Source: CAZWKQ01 sp964634005 (GTDB lineage: Bacteria; Bacteroidota; Bacteroidia; Bacteroidales; JACABE01). From it: a stretch of 64,000 nt of DNA. The DNA is taken from contig CAZWKQ010000002.1 in NCBI GenBank assembly GCA_964634005.1, positions 62,001 through 126,000 on the forward strand, given 5' to 3'. Each line of letters begins with the position of its first letter. Positions within the stretch are counted from its first letter, which is position 1. This document shows positions 17,277 to 26,519 of this stretch, one piece after another. Position numbers and translations under genes: made by a program. The notes under the pieces were generated by a model. That model worked only from the letters and a program-made list of their open reading frames with translations, had not been told where the DNA came from and did no database searches.

Positions 17277-17510
17277 ATTAAATTTATTAAAAAATTTAGA
17301 CAAAAAATATGCCAATGATTAAAATTTTGAAACAAAAAACTTTGATATTGATAGCAAGCTCAAAAAATTGTTTTGGGAAAAATTTAGAAATCTACTTTTA
17401 ATGTATAGTAAAGCTGATTTTATTAAGTATTAAGATTTTAAAAGTTTAATTAATATTTTAAAGCAAATGTAAAAATGAAAATCAATTTTAAATACACAAT
17501 TATTTAAAAG

Positions 17511-17541
17511 TTGTTAAATTGCAATTAATATTTTACTTTTG
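17511..17541 (+). promoter_or_regulatory. Bacteroidota-type promoter of secDF
   Basis: TTG at 17511-17513, a 20-base spacer, then TACTTTTG at 17534-17541, an exact TAnnTTTG match. It lies 41 bases before the secDF ATG at 17583. Confidence 0.62.
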
Positions 17542-17582
17542 CACGTTCAAAAAAAAAATTACTAACATTAACGTATAATAAT

Positions 17583-20500
17583 ATGCAGAACAAAGGAGCT
17601 ATTAAATTTTTTGCCATTCTTTTTGCATTAGTTTGCTTATTTCAACTTTCTTTTACATTTAAAACATACAGAGTTGAGAAAAAAGCCAAAGAATATGCTA
17701 ATAATGAAGAAGTTATGCAGCAGGCAAAGCAGTTGGCAAAAGGTGATGTGCTGAAGGAAAATTTTTATATTGACTCTTTGTCAAGGGCTCGTGAGCGTTA
17801 TTTTCTTGATTCAATGATGAATGAAGTTATTTTTAACATTGGAGTTAGAAAATACACATACAAAGAATGTAAAGAACGCGAGATTAATTTAGGGCTTGAC
17901 TTAAAAGGCGGTATGAATGTTACTCTCGAAGTATCGATGGTTGACATTATTAGAACCATGTCGGGACATAGTAAAGACAGTACTTTTAATAAAGCTATCG
18001 AACTGGCACTACAAAAACAAAAGAATTCTCAAACTGATTTTGTAACATTATTTGCCGAATCATTTAATCAAATCGATAAGAATGCAAAATTAGCTGCAAT
18101 ATTCAGTTATGAACTTAAAGATAAAATTAAAGTCAATTCCACCAATGAGGAAGTAATAGCTGCAATTAGAGAAGAAACAAATTCGGCTTTTGACAGAACC
18201 TTTCAGATTTTAAGACAAAGAATCGATAAATTCGGTGTAACTCAGCCTAATATCCAAAAATTAAGCCAGTCGGAAAGAATATTAGTAGAATTACCCGGCG
18301 TTAAAGACCCCGAAAGAGTCAGGAAACTATTACAAGGTACAGCCCAGTTAGAATTTTGGGAAACTTTTGATTTTAAAGAGATAGCTCAAAACTTTGTTGA
18401 AGCCGATAAACTCTTGGCAAAGGCACAAAATTTCGATGTTGATTCTGATTCTTTAATGAATTTAAGCGATACTATCTCAAATATTAACAAAAAAGATAGT
18501 TTACTAGCTGAAAACAAAACAGATACATCGGGAAAATCTTTGGTAGATAAAATTAAATCAAAAGATACAACAAAAGCTAAAAATAAGGATGAGATGACAA
18601 GAGAACAATGGATAAAAGAACATCCTTTGTTCCATGTTCTTCAACTGAATGTTGATGAAAAAAATATTCCTCGTGACGGTCCTGTTGTGGGGATGGCTTA
18701 TGCAAAGGATATTCCAAAAATTGAGCGTATGCTCGAATATGCTAAAAAAGCTCTTCCTCATAATATTAAGCTCTTATGGACAGCAAAACCAATTCAAGAT
18801 AAAACTAATATTTACCAATTAGTTGCAATAAAAGTAAGCTCCAGAGACGGTACTCCTGCATTAGGCGGTGATGTTATAACTGATGCACGTCAGGATTTTG
18901 ACCAGAATGGTAATAATGAAATTACTATGTCAATGAATGCTGAAGGTGCCAAAATATGGAAAAATTTAACTGCTGCTAACATAAAAAAATCTATTGCTAT
19001 AGTACTTGATAATCTTGTATATTCATATCCTACGGTTAATCAGGAAATCTCAGGAGGACGTTCATCAATTTCAGGCAGATTTACTTTAGAAGAAGCAAAA
19101 GACCTTGCTAATATCCTTAAAGCAGGTAAACTACCTGCTCCTGCAAAAATCGTTCAGGAAGCTGTTGTTGGTCCGTCTCTTGGAAAAGAATCAATTAATG
19201 CCAGTATGATATCATTCATATTTGCTTTCTTGATGGTTCTTCTTTATATGTATTTCTTCTACAATGGCGTAGGTTTAATTGCAAATATTGCATTACTTGC
19301 TAATATATTCTTCCTGATGGGTGTATTATCGTCATTAGGAGCAGTATTAACATTACCAGGTATTGCCGGTATAGTTCTAACTCTTGGTATGGCTGTCGAT
19401 GCTAACGTTATTATTTATGAACGTATAAAAGAAGAGGTTAGAGCCGGTAAGGGTGTCAGACTTGCTATAAGCGACGGATATAAAAATGCTTATTCTGCTA
19501 TTATCGACGGTAATGTTACTACCTTGTTGACAGGTATAGTACTTTATATTTTCGGTTCTGGTCCTGTTCAAGGTTTTGCTACTACATTATGTATTGGTAT
19601 CTTGACTTCTTTATTCTCGGCAATCTTTATTACTCGTTTGATTATTACATGGATGATGGATCATGACAAGAAAATTACTTATGGAAATAAACTGACAATT
19701 AACTTCTTATCGAATACTAAATTCGACTTTGTTAAAGCAAGAAAAGTAGGCTATATAATATCAATAGCTTTAATTGTAATAAGTGCATTATCACTTGGAA
19801 TTAAAGGTGTTAATTATGGTGTTGATTTTAAAGGGGGAAGAACATTTGTTGTTAGGTTTGACCAAAATGTTAAGCTTAATGATGTAAGAGCTTCATTAAC
19901 AAAAGAGTTTGGCGAAACGCCTGAAGTTAAAACTTTCGGTCCCGATAATCAGATAAAAGTTACTACCAAATATGGAATTGACAGTCGTGAAACTGTTGAG
20001 ATGGATTCTATTGTTGCCGAAAAATTATATAACGGCTTGAAGGGATTTTATAAAAAACCTATAGATAAAGTTGACTTTTTATCTGAAAACCAGGATAAGC
20101 CTATTGGAAGATTAAGCTCAGAAATGGTAGGTCCTACTATAGCAGATGATATCAGACAGGCGGCTGTTTGGGCAGTATTCTTTGCTCTTATAATCATATT
20201 TGTTTATGTAGCAATTCGATTCAAGAGATGGGAATACGGCTTAGGAGGCGTAGTGGCATTGTTCCACGATGCATTTATTACTCTTGGAGTATTCTCATTA
20301 TTTAACGGAATTTTGCCGTTTAATATGGAAGTAGATCAAGCATTAATTGCTGCATTGCTGACAATTATCGGTTACTCAATAAACGATACAGTTATTATTT
20401 TCGACAGAATTAGGGAATATATCGGGCTATATCCAAAACGTGAACTTGAAGTAAATTTGAATGGAGCTATTAACAGTACTTTAGCTCGTACAATAAACAC

Positions 20501-20684
20501 TGCAGGAACTACTCTTGTTGTATTGTTAATGATATTTATGTTTGGAGGTGATGTGATTAGAGGATTTACATTTGCTTTATTGTTTGGTATAACTATAGGA
20601 ACATACAGTTCAGTATTTATTGCAAGTCCTATAGCATACGATATAATAACTAAAAGAAGTAAGAAAAAGCTAAAAAGCAAGTAA
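17583..20684 (+). CDS. secDF: Fused protein translocase subunit SecDF
   Basis: A 1033-aa inner-membrane protein in which SecD and SecF are one chain, as is common in Bacteroidota. It uses the proton gradient to pull preproteins through SecYEG into the periplasm. The SecD half has a first membrane helix near residues 8-27, the motif LGLDLKGGMNVTLEV near residue 104, a large periplasmic domain and six membrane helices including MAVDANVIIYERI. The SecF half begins near residue 705 (FDFVKARKVGYIIS) and contains GVDFKGG and GYSINDTVIIFDRIREYI. It has its own promoter and a strong terminator, so it is probably monocistronic. The periplasmic region contains a Lys/Asp/Ser-rich insertion (about residues 290-345). 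Confidence 0.96.
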   Translation: MQNKGAIKFFAILFALVCLFQLSFTFKTYRVEKKAKEYANNEEVMQQAKQLAKGDVLKENFYIDSLSRARERYFLDSMMNEVIFNIGVRKYTYKECKEREINLGLDLKGGMNVTLEVSMVDIIRTMSGHSKDSTFNKAIELALQKQKNSQTDFVTLFAESFNQIDKNAKLAAIFSYELKDKIKVNSTNEEVIAAIREETNSAFDRTFQILRQRIDKFGVTQPNIQKLSQSERILVELPGVKDPERVRKLLQGTAQLEFWETFDFKEIAQNFVEADKLLAKAQNFDVDSDSLMNLSDTISNINKKDSLLAENKTDTSGKSLVDKIKSKDTTKAKNKDEMTREQWIKEHPLFHVLQLNVDEKNIPRDGPVVGMAYAKDIPKIERMLEYAKKALPHNIKLLWTAKPIQDKTNIYQLVAIKVSSRDGTPALGGDVITDARQDFDQNGNNEITMSMNAEGAKIWKNLTAANIKKSIAIVLDNLVYSYPTVNQEISGGRSSISGRFTLEEAKDLANILKAGKLPAPAKIVQEAVVGPSLGKESINASMISFIFAFLMVLLYMYFFYNGVGLIANIALLANIFFLMGVLSSLGAVLTLPGIAGIVLTLGMAVDANVIIYERIKEEVRAGKGVRLAISDGYKNAYSAIIDGNVTTLLTGIVLYIFGSGPVQGFATTLCIGILTSLFSAIFITRLIITWMMDHDKKITYGNKLTINFLSNTKFDFVKARKVGYIISIALIVISALSLGIKGVNYGVDFKGGRTFVVRFDQNVKLNDVRASLTKEFGETPEVKTFGPDNQIKVTTKYGIDSRETVEMDSIVAEKLYNGLKGFYKKPIDKVDFLSENQDKPIGRLSSEMVGPTIADDIRQAAVWAVFFALIIIFVYVAIRFKRWEYGLGGVVALFHDAFITLGVFSLFNGILPFNMEVDQALIAALLTIIGYSINDTVIIFDRIREYIGLYPKRELEVNLNGAINSTLARTINTAGTTLVVLLMIFMFGGDVIRGFTFALLFGITIGTYSSVFIASPIAYDIITKRSKKKLKSK

Positions 20685-20700
20685 ATTTTACTAAAATTAA

Positions 20701-20729
20701 AACTCCGATTTAATCGGAGTTTTTTTTAT
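20701..20729 (+). terminator. Intrinsic terminator of secDF
   Basis: AACTCCGAT pairs perfectly with ATCGGAGTT around a TTA loop and is followed by a run of T. It begins 16 bases after the secDF stop. Confidence 0.92.
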
Positions 20730-20748
20730 TTTGAAAATATTAATTTTT

Positions 20749-20783
20749 TTTGATTAATTTTGGGAAAAAATTAATTACTTTAG
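20749..20783 (+). promoter_or_regulatory. Candidate promoter of the PorE-like gene
   Basis: TTTG at 20749-20752 and TACTTTAG at 20776-20783 (one mismatch to TAnnTTTG) are separated by 23 bases, the long end of the usual range. It is 34 bases upstream of the ATG at 20818. Confidence 0.4.
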
Positions 20784-20817
20784 CATCCAAATAATTAATA
20801 AGTAATTCCATTACGTT

Positions 20818-23283
20818 ATGAGAACTTGCAAAATCATCATCGTTATTTTGGCTATTATGCTGGGCGTCAACAATTATACTAATGCACAGCGTAATTATAC
20901 TCAAGAAGCTGACGATGCTTTTAAACTCGAACAGTATAATGTTTCTATTGATTTATATAAGAAAGCATATACTAAAGTGAAACAAAATCGTGCGGAAAAA
21001 AACAGAATTTTGTTTCAGATTGCTGAAGCATACAGAATGATGAATAATACCAAAAATTCTGAAATAGCATACAAAAGAGTTATTAAAACTAACTATTTTA
21101 AGCAAGAACCAAAAGTTTATCTTTATCTTGCTGATGCATTAAGGGCTAATCAGAAATACGATGAGGCTCTCGAAAACTATCAGAATTACTTAAAATTGGT
21201 TCCCGGAGATCAGAAAGCTCTAAATGGTGTTGAATCGTGTAAAAAAGTTAATGAATGGCTTAATAAACCTACAAGATATGAAGTTACTAATATGAAGCGC
21301 TGGAATACACGCGATAACGAGTGGTCTCCAATGTTCACAGATAGGAAAAAGTATAGCGAATTAGTTTATACTACTACAGGCGCAGGAGTAACAGGAAAGG
21401 GAGAAGATGCATGGACAGGTATGAATTTTTCGGATTTTTTTGTAGTAACACAAGATAGAAAAGGAAATTGGGATGCACCTCAATTATTCGACAAAGATCT
21501 TATGATAAATACTGAAGCTAATGAGGGTGAAGCTTCTTTTAATGAAAATGGTAGCGTAATATATTTTACACGTTGTCCGATTGAAAAGAAGAAAAGATTA
21601 GGTTGTCAAATTTATACTTCAAAGAAAAAAGGTAAAGGTTGGGATGAACCTGAATTAGTTGATTTAGGCTCAGAAGATTACGATTATGTTCATCCCGCAA
21701 TAAGTCCCGATGAACTTACTATTTATTTCGCATCAAATATGCCAAACGGATATGGCGAATTCGATATTTGGGTAGCCAAAAGAGACAAGAAAACAAAACC
21801 TTTCGGAAAACCCGAAAACTTAGGCCCAAACATTAATACTGCCGGTAAAGAAATGTTTCCGACTTTAAGATATGATACTGCACTGTATTTTTCGTCAAAT
21901 GGTCATATTGGATTTGGAGGATATGATATTTACAAATCTTCAAAAGTTAACGGAGAGTGGACTCCGGCTATGAATATGGGTTCTCCGATTAATTCTTATG
22001 CCGATGAAATGGGTATGACTTTTTATCCGGAAAGCGAAAAAGGATTCTTCTCTTCCAATAGAAAAGAGGGCAGGGGAGGCGATGATATTTGGTCGTTCTA
22101 TTTACCTCCATTATTATATACTTTGCAAGGAACAATAAGGGATGATAATACTCTGCAATTGCTTGAAAATGTCACTGTTAAAATGACCGGTTCTGATGGT
22201 ACAACTATTGAAACAAAAACTAATAAGAAAGGTTTTTATAAATTCAATGAAAAGCAATTTGTTCATAATGTTACTTATAAACTTTTTGTTAAAAAGGACG
22301 GATATTTCAGCGAAGAAGCAACTGAATCTACAGTTGGTCTGAATGCCAATAAAGATTTTGTCAGAGATTTCAGATTACGTCCTATTCCGAAAGAACCAAT
22401 ATTATTGCCTGAAATTCTCTATGATTTAGCTCGTTGGGAATTGAAAGAACAATATCAGGATTCATTAATAGATCTTATAAAAACACTTGAAGCTAATCCC
22501 ACAATAGTTATTGAGTTGCGTTCGCATACCGACTCGCGTCCTATTCCTATGACAAATGATACTCTTTCGCAAAGAAGAGCTCAATCGGTTGTTGATTACC
22601 TTATTTTAAGAGGTATTCCATCAGGACGCCTTGTTGCTAAAGGCTACGGAGATAAAATTCCACGTACTTTAACTAAACCTACTACTGTCACTATTAAAGG
22701 AAAACAATATACTTTCCCTGCAGGAGTTACTTTGACAAATGATTATATAAAAACGTTAAAAACCGCAGATGAAAAAGAAGCTGCTCACCAATTGAACAGA
22801 AGAACTGAATTTAGCATAATTCGTGATGATTATGTGCCTGCACCTAAAAATGATACATTACCTATCGGAATTGTTTCAATTGTTACCAATCCGCTTGAAA
22901 ACAGTGTTGAATTTACAATTGGAGCAAATAATGTTTATGAAATTCCTTGTATAATCAATAATGTTTCATTTATAATGACAATTGATGAAAAAGCCAAAAA
23001 CAATACCTTCTCTTATGACGAAGCTATGAAATTATTGAAAGCAGGTAGAATTTCTCGTAACGATTTTAAAGAAAATGAAAAGGCTATTGATAACGAAGGT
23101 AATATTGTAGAAAAATCAACCATAATACTGAAAACTGTCAAATTAGGAAATACAGAAATAAAAAATGTTGAAGCAGTTGTTACAAAAAATATGAAACTTA
23201 ACCTTATCATCGATAAAGCAACTCTCGGCAGATTTGGAGAAGTTACAATTGATAAAGATAAAAAGAAGCTGACAATAAAATAA
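20818..23283 (+). CDS. PorE-like OmpA-family envelope protein with an extra C-terminal retropepsin-like domain
   Basis: An 821-aa exported protein (signal peptide 1-23, ending TNAQ). Domain order: TPR helices (~25-145), PD40/WD40-like beta-propeller (~155-428, with repeats such as HPAISPDELTIYFASN), a carboxypeptidase-regulatory-like fold (~433-525, LQGTIRDDN), then an OmpA peptidoglycan-binding domain (~530-668, SHTDSR at 569-574 and NRRTEF at 660-665). This order is that of P. gingivalis PorE, a T9SS-associated periplasmic anchor. Residues ~696-821 are additional and resemble Bacteroidota retropepsin-like domains (VYEIPCIINNVSF, VKLGNTEIKNVEAVV, LGRFGEVTID). The expected DTGAS site appears as DEKAK at 723-727, so activity is doubtful. 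It stands between two terminators, so it is probably monocistronic. Confidence 0.85.
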   Translation: MRTCKIIIVILAIMLGVNNYTNAQRNYTQEADDAFKLEQYNVSIDLYKKAYTKVKQNRAEKNRILFQIAEAYRMMNNTKNSEIAYKRVIKTNYFKQEPKVYLYLADALRANQKYDEALENYQNYLKLVPGDQKALNGVESCKKVNEWLNKPTRYEVTNMKRWNTRDNEWSPMFTDRKKYSELVYTTTGAGVTGKGEDAWTGMNFSDFFVVTQDRKGNWDAPQLFDKDLMINTEANEGEASFNENGSVIYFTRCPIEKKKRLGCQIYTSKKKGKGWDEPELVDLGSEDYDYVHPAISPDELTIYFASNMPNGYGEFDIWVAKRDKKTKPFGKPENLGPNINTAGKEMFPTLRYDTALYFSSNGHIGFGGYDIYKSSKVNGEWTPAMNMGSPINSYADEMGMTFYPESEKGFFSSNRKEGRGGDDIWSFYLPPLLYTLQGTIRDDNTLQLLENVTVKMTGSDGTTIETKTNKKGFYKFNEKQFVHNVTYKLFVKKDGYFSEEATESTVGLNANKDFVRDFRLRPIPKEPILLPEILYDLARWELKEQYQDSLIDLIKTLEANPTIVIELRSHTDSRPIPMTNDTLSQRRAQSVVDYLILRGIPSGRLVAKGYGDKIPRTLTKPTTVTIKGKQYTFPAGVTLTNDYIKTLKTADEKEAAHQLNRRTEFSIIRDDYVPAPKNDTLPIGIVSIVTNPLENSVEFTIGANNVYEIPCIINNVSFIMTIDEKAKNNTFSYDEAMKLLKAGRISRNDFKENEKAIDNEGNIVEKSTIILKTVKLGNTEIKNVEAVVTKNMKLNLIIDKATLGRFGEVTIDKDKKKLTIK

Positions 23284-23302
23284 TTAACACTATAATTATC
23301 TT

Positions 23303-23332
23303 ACATCCCGATTTTGTCGGGATGTTTTTTTT
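23303..23332 (+). terminator. Intrinsic terminator after the PorE-like gene, abutting purM
   Basis: ACATCCCGA pairs with TCGGGATGT around TTTTG and is followed by eight or nine T. Its T tract ends only about 4 bases before the purM ATG at 23336, leaving no room for a promoter between terminator and gene. Confidence 0.88.
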
Positions 23333-23335
23333 AAT

Positions 23336-24505
23336 ATGAGCGATAATTTTAAATACAATTTAAGAGGCGTTTCTGCATCTAAAGAAGATGTTCATTCTGC
23401 CATAAAAAAAATTGATAAAGGTCTTTTCCATAAGGCGTTTTGTAAAATAATACCCGATATTATGGGTAATGACCCTGAATTTTGCAATATAATGCATGCT
23501 GACGGTGCAGGTACCAAATCATCGCTTGCTTACATTTATTGGCGTGAAACAGGCGATTTATCGGTATGGAAAGGAATAGCTCAGGATGCAATAGTAATGA
23601 ATTTAGACGACTTGCTTTGTGTAGGGGTTACCGACGATATTTTGCTGTCTTCAACAATTGGCAGAAATAAAGGGCTTATTCCCGCTGAGGTAATTTCAGC
23701 AATTATAAACGGTACTGAGGAAATTCTTGAAGAACTTAGGAATATTGGAATCAGAATTTATTCAACCGGAGGCGAAACTGCAGATGTCGGAGATTTAGTC
23801 AGAACTATTATCGTTGATTCTACTGTTACCGCCAGAATCAGGAGAAAAGATGTTGTAACCAATGAAAATATTCAGGATGGTGATGTAATTGTTGGGTTGG
23901 CTTCTTTTGGGAAAGCCAATTATGAAACTTTTTATAACTATGGTATAGGCAGCAACGGTCTTACTTCGGCAAGACATGATATTCTTTCAAAAATCTATAC
24001 CGAAAAGTATCCTGAGAGTTTTGATAATAATATACCTGATGAACTTGTATATAGCGGTAGTCTTTTATTAACCGATACTGATGAGAAAACTAATGAACAT
24101 ATCGGCAAAATGCTACTTTCGCCTACCAGAACATATGCACCTGTAATCAAGAATATTCTTGATTTATACAGAGACCAAGTTCATGGTATAATTCATTGCA
24201 GCGGAGGTGCACAAACAAAGGTCTTAAACTTTGTCGATAACCTACATATAATTAAAGACAACTTATTTGAAATTCCTCGAATTTTCGAGATAATTCAGCA
24301 GCAGTCTAATACTTCGTGGGCAGAAATGTACAAAGTTTTCAATATGGGTCATCGCCTCGAATTATATGTGCCTTCGAATATTGCCGAAGATATCATTAAA
24401 ATATCCGAATCATTTGGAATTGAAGCTCGCATTATCGGAAAATGCCATAGTTCCGATAAAAGAAAGCTAACTATAGCCAGCAACTTCGGTACTTTCGAAT
24501 ATTAG
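23336..24505 (+). CDS. purM: Phosphoribosylformylglycinamidine cyclo-ligase (AIR synthase)
   Basis: A 389-aa cytosolic enzyme of the PurM/PurL fold that converts FGAM to aminoimidazole ribonucleotide with ATP in purine synthesis. The N-terminal catalytic stretch is recognisable (MHADGAGTKSSLAY, DAIVMNLDDLLCVG), as are STGGETADVGDLVRT in the middle and IIHCSGGAQTKVL in the C-terminal half. The length and style match the AIR-synthase form of Bacteroidota rather than the shorter E. coli protein (345 aa). The start codon lies immediately after the terminator of the preceding gene, so transcription must come from read-through or from a promoter within the upstream gene. prfA follows after 74 bases. 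Confidence 0.88.
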   Translation: MSDNFKYNLRGVSASKEDVHSAIKKIDKGLFHKAFCKIIPDIMGNDPEFCNIMHADGAGTKSSLAYIYWRETGDLSVWKGIAQDAIVMNLDDLLCVGVTDDILLSSTIGRNKGLIPAEVISAIINGTEEILEELRNIGIRIYSTGGETADVGDLVRTIIVDSTVTARIRRKDVVTNENIQDGDVIVGLASFGKANYETFYNYGIGSNGLTSARHDILSKIYTEKYPESFDNNIPDELVYSGSLLLTDTDEKTNEHIGKMLLSPTRTYAPVIKNILDLYRDQVHGIIHCSGGAQTKVLNFVDNLHIIKDNLFEIPRIFEIIQQQSNTSWAEMYKVFNMGHRLELYVPSNIAEDIIKISESFGIEARIIGKCHSSDKRKLTIASNFGTFEY

Positions 24506-24555
24506 GCGCTTTCGTTGATTATAAATCACAGGATAATTATTTGACTAAAAAGTCG

Positions 24556-24563
24556 TAATTTTG
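24556..24563 (+). promoter_or_regulatory. Candidate -7 box for prfA-pyrF
   Basis: TAATTTTG matches TAnnTTTG exactly, 17 bases before the prfA ATG. The nearest TTTG upstream (24540-24543) is too close for a -33 element. It overlaps the edge of a small palindrome, GACT-AAAA-AGTC (24543-24554). Confidence 0.4.
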
Positions 24564-24579
24564 CAAAAAAATCAGTACG

Positions 24580-25650
24580 ATGTTAGAAAAACTTGAAGCA
24601 ATTCACCAACGTTACATTGAAATTCAGCAACAAATGAATGATCCGGAGATAATTTCGGATATGAAGCGATATATTAAATTAAGTAAAGATTTCAAAGATC
24701 TACAGCCTATTATTGATGCATATAAAAAGTACGAAAATATTTTATCGAACATTTCCAATGCAAAAGAAATTCTTAATACCGAAAAGGATGAGGATTTCAG
24801 AACTATGGCAAAAGACGAGCTTAATTTACTAAATGAAGAAAAAGAAAAATTAGAAGAAGAGATAAGGCTTTTATTAGTTCCTGCCGATCCACAGGATGGC
24901 AAAAACGCCATAGTTGAAATAAGAGCCGGAACAGGAGGAGACGAAGCAAGTATTTTTGCGGGAGATTTATATCGAATGTATGTTAAATACTGCGAAAATC
25001 GTAAGTGGAAGGTTGAACTTGTCGATTATACCGAAGGTACTGTTGGAGGTTTTAAAGAAGTTATTTTCAATGTTAGTGGAGAAAATGTTTACGGACAGTT
25101 AAAATACGAATCGGGTGTTCATAGGGTTCAAAGAGTTCCTCAAACCGAAACCCAGGGCAGGGTTCATACATCGGCTGCTTCCGTAGTGGTTTTACCCGAA
25201 GCCGAAGAATTTGACGTTGAAATAAAACCATCAGATATAAGAAAAGACACTTATTGTTCTTCAGGCCCCGGAGGACAATCGGTCAATACAACTTATTCGG
25301 CTATACGTCTTACACATATACCAACAGGTATAGTAGTTACTTGCCAAGATCAGAAGTCGCAGCTTAAAAACTATGATAAAGCCTTAACTGTATTAAGAAC
25401 TCGCCTTTTTGAATTGGAATATAAAAAATATCTCGATGAAATTTCCTCTAAACGTAAAACTATGGTATCAACAGGAGATAGATCAGCAAAAATTCGCACT
25501 TATAATTACCCGCAAAGTCGTGTAACCGACCATAGAATTAATTTTACATTATACAACTTGCCTACTTTTATGGATGGTGATATACAGGAAATGATTGATG
25601 CACTTCAATTAGCCGAAAATGCCGAGAGACTGAAAGAAGCTGTAGGTTAA
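24580..25650 (+). CDS. prfA: Peptide chain release factor 1
   Basis: A 356-aa release factor that recognises UAA and UAG and triggers peptide release on the ribosome. The catalytic GGQ is at residues 231-233 (SSGPGGQSVNTTYSAIR). The stop-codon recognition tripeptide is of the P-x-T type: PQT at 187-189, in RVPQTETQGRVHTSAAS. RF2 would have SPF here, so this is RF1. Length matches E. coli PrfA (360 aa). A weak leader with a -7 box lies upstream. pyrF follows after 31 bases and is likely co-transcribed. Confidence 0.96.
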   Translation: MLEKLEAIHQRYIEIQQQMNDPEIISDMKRYIKLSKDFKDLQPIIDAYKKYENILSNISNAKEILNTEKDEDFRTMAKDELNLLNEEKEKLEEEIRLLLVPADPQDGKNAIVEIRAGTGGDEASIFAGDLYRMYVKYCENRKWKVELVDYTEGTVGGFKEVIFNVSGENVYGQLKYESGVHRVQRVPQTETQGRVHTSAASVVVLPEAEEFDVEIKPSDIRKDTYCSSGPGGQSVNTTYSAIRLTHIPTGIVVTCQDQKSQLKNYDKALTVLRTRLFELEYKKYLDEISSKRKTMVSTGDRSAKIRTYNYPQSRVTDHRINFTLYNLPTFMDGDIQEMIDALQLAENAERLKEAVG

Positions 25651-25681
25651 TTTTAAAAATAAAAATCAATTTATTAAAATT

Positions 25682-26512
25682 ATGAATAAGCAAGAATTAA
25701 TCGAACTGATTTATCGCAAGAAATCTTTTCTATGTGTTGGTTTAGATACTGATATAAAAAAAATACCTAAACATCTGCTTGATAAAGAAGACCCTGTATT
25801 TGAGTTTAACAGACAGATAATTGATGCTACTATAGATTTTGCAGTTGCTTATAAACCTAATATTGCTTTTTACGAAAGTGCCGGTATAAATGGATTACTT
25901 TCATTGGAAAGAACTGTTAATTACCTTGAATCTCGTCGTGATGAAGTATTTTTGATAGCTGATGCCAAAAGAGGGGATATAGGTAATACATCAGAACAAT
26001 ATGCAAAAGCATTTTTAACACAGGAAGGTTATAATTTTGACGCTATTACAGTATCTCCTTATATGGGTGAAGATTCGGTTTCTCCTTTTCTAAAATTTTC
26101 TGATAAATGGGTAATAATACTCGCATTAACATCAAATTCCGGTGCTAATGATTTTCAATTGCTCGAAACAACAAACAAGCGAAAGGTTTATGAAGAGGTT
26201 CTTTTAAAATCAAAAGAATGGGGAAGCGAAGAAAACATAATGTATGTTGTAGGTGCTACAAAAGCAGAAATGCTGCAAGATATTCGCAAAATAGTTCCTG
26301 AACATTTTTTGTTGGTCCCCGGAGTAGGAGCACAGGGAGGCAGTTTGGAGGATATTGCCAAATTCGGCATGAATAAGAACGTCGGAATTATTGTAAATGC
26401 TTCAAGAAGTATAATTTATGCTTCCGATGGAGTTGATTTTAGTGAAAAAGCCCGATATGAAGCTTCGCTTTTGCAAAATGAAATGCAAAGATTAATGAAA
26501 CTGTATTTATAG
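25682..26512 (+). CDS. pyrF: Orotidine 5'-phosphate decarboxylase (type 2)
   Basis: A 276-aa TIM-barrel enzyme that makes UMP from OMP, the last step of pyrimidine synthesis. The catalytic segment is DAKRGDIGNTSEQYAKAF, and the C-terminal phosphate-binding region is LLVPGVGAQGGSL. The length and the GNT sequence after DAKRGDI place it in the longer type 2 (mycobacterial-like) PyrF group used by Bacteroidota. It follows prfA by 31 bases. It converges with thyA, whose stop lies 7 bases away with no terminator, so the two transcripts may overlap. Confidence 0.95.
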   Translation: MNKQELIELIYRKKSFLCVGLDTDIKKIPKHLLDKEDPVFEFNRQIIDATIDFAVAYKPNIAFYESAGINGLLSLERTVNYLESRRDEVFLIADAKRGDIGNTSEQYAKAFLTQEGYNFDAITVSPYMGEDSVSPFLKFSDKWVIILALTSNSGANDFQLLETTNKRKVYEEVLLKSKEWGSEENIMYVVGATKAEMLQDIRKIVPEHFLLVPGVGAQGGSLEDIAKFGMNKNVGIIVNASRSIIYASDGVDFSEKARYEASLLQNEMQRLMKLYL

Positions 26513-26519
26513 AGTTCAA

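Larger units (their letters stand above)
17239..17582. other. 344-base intergenic region between divergent genes
   Basis: This stretch is strongly AT-rich and holds no convincing ORF or RNA gene. Two promoter-like sequences are visible: a minus-strand -7 box near the orphan gene (17269-17276) and a good plus-strand promoter for secDF (17511-17541). The middle, about 17300-17510, shows nothing I can assign. Confidence 0.6.

Noticed and set aside
24543..24554. GACT-AAAA-AGTC palindrome before prfA as an operator
   Set aside because: Only 4 bases per arm in AT-rich DNA, so chance is likely.
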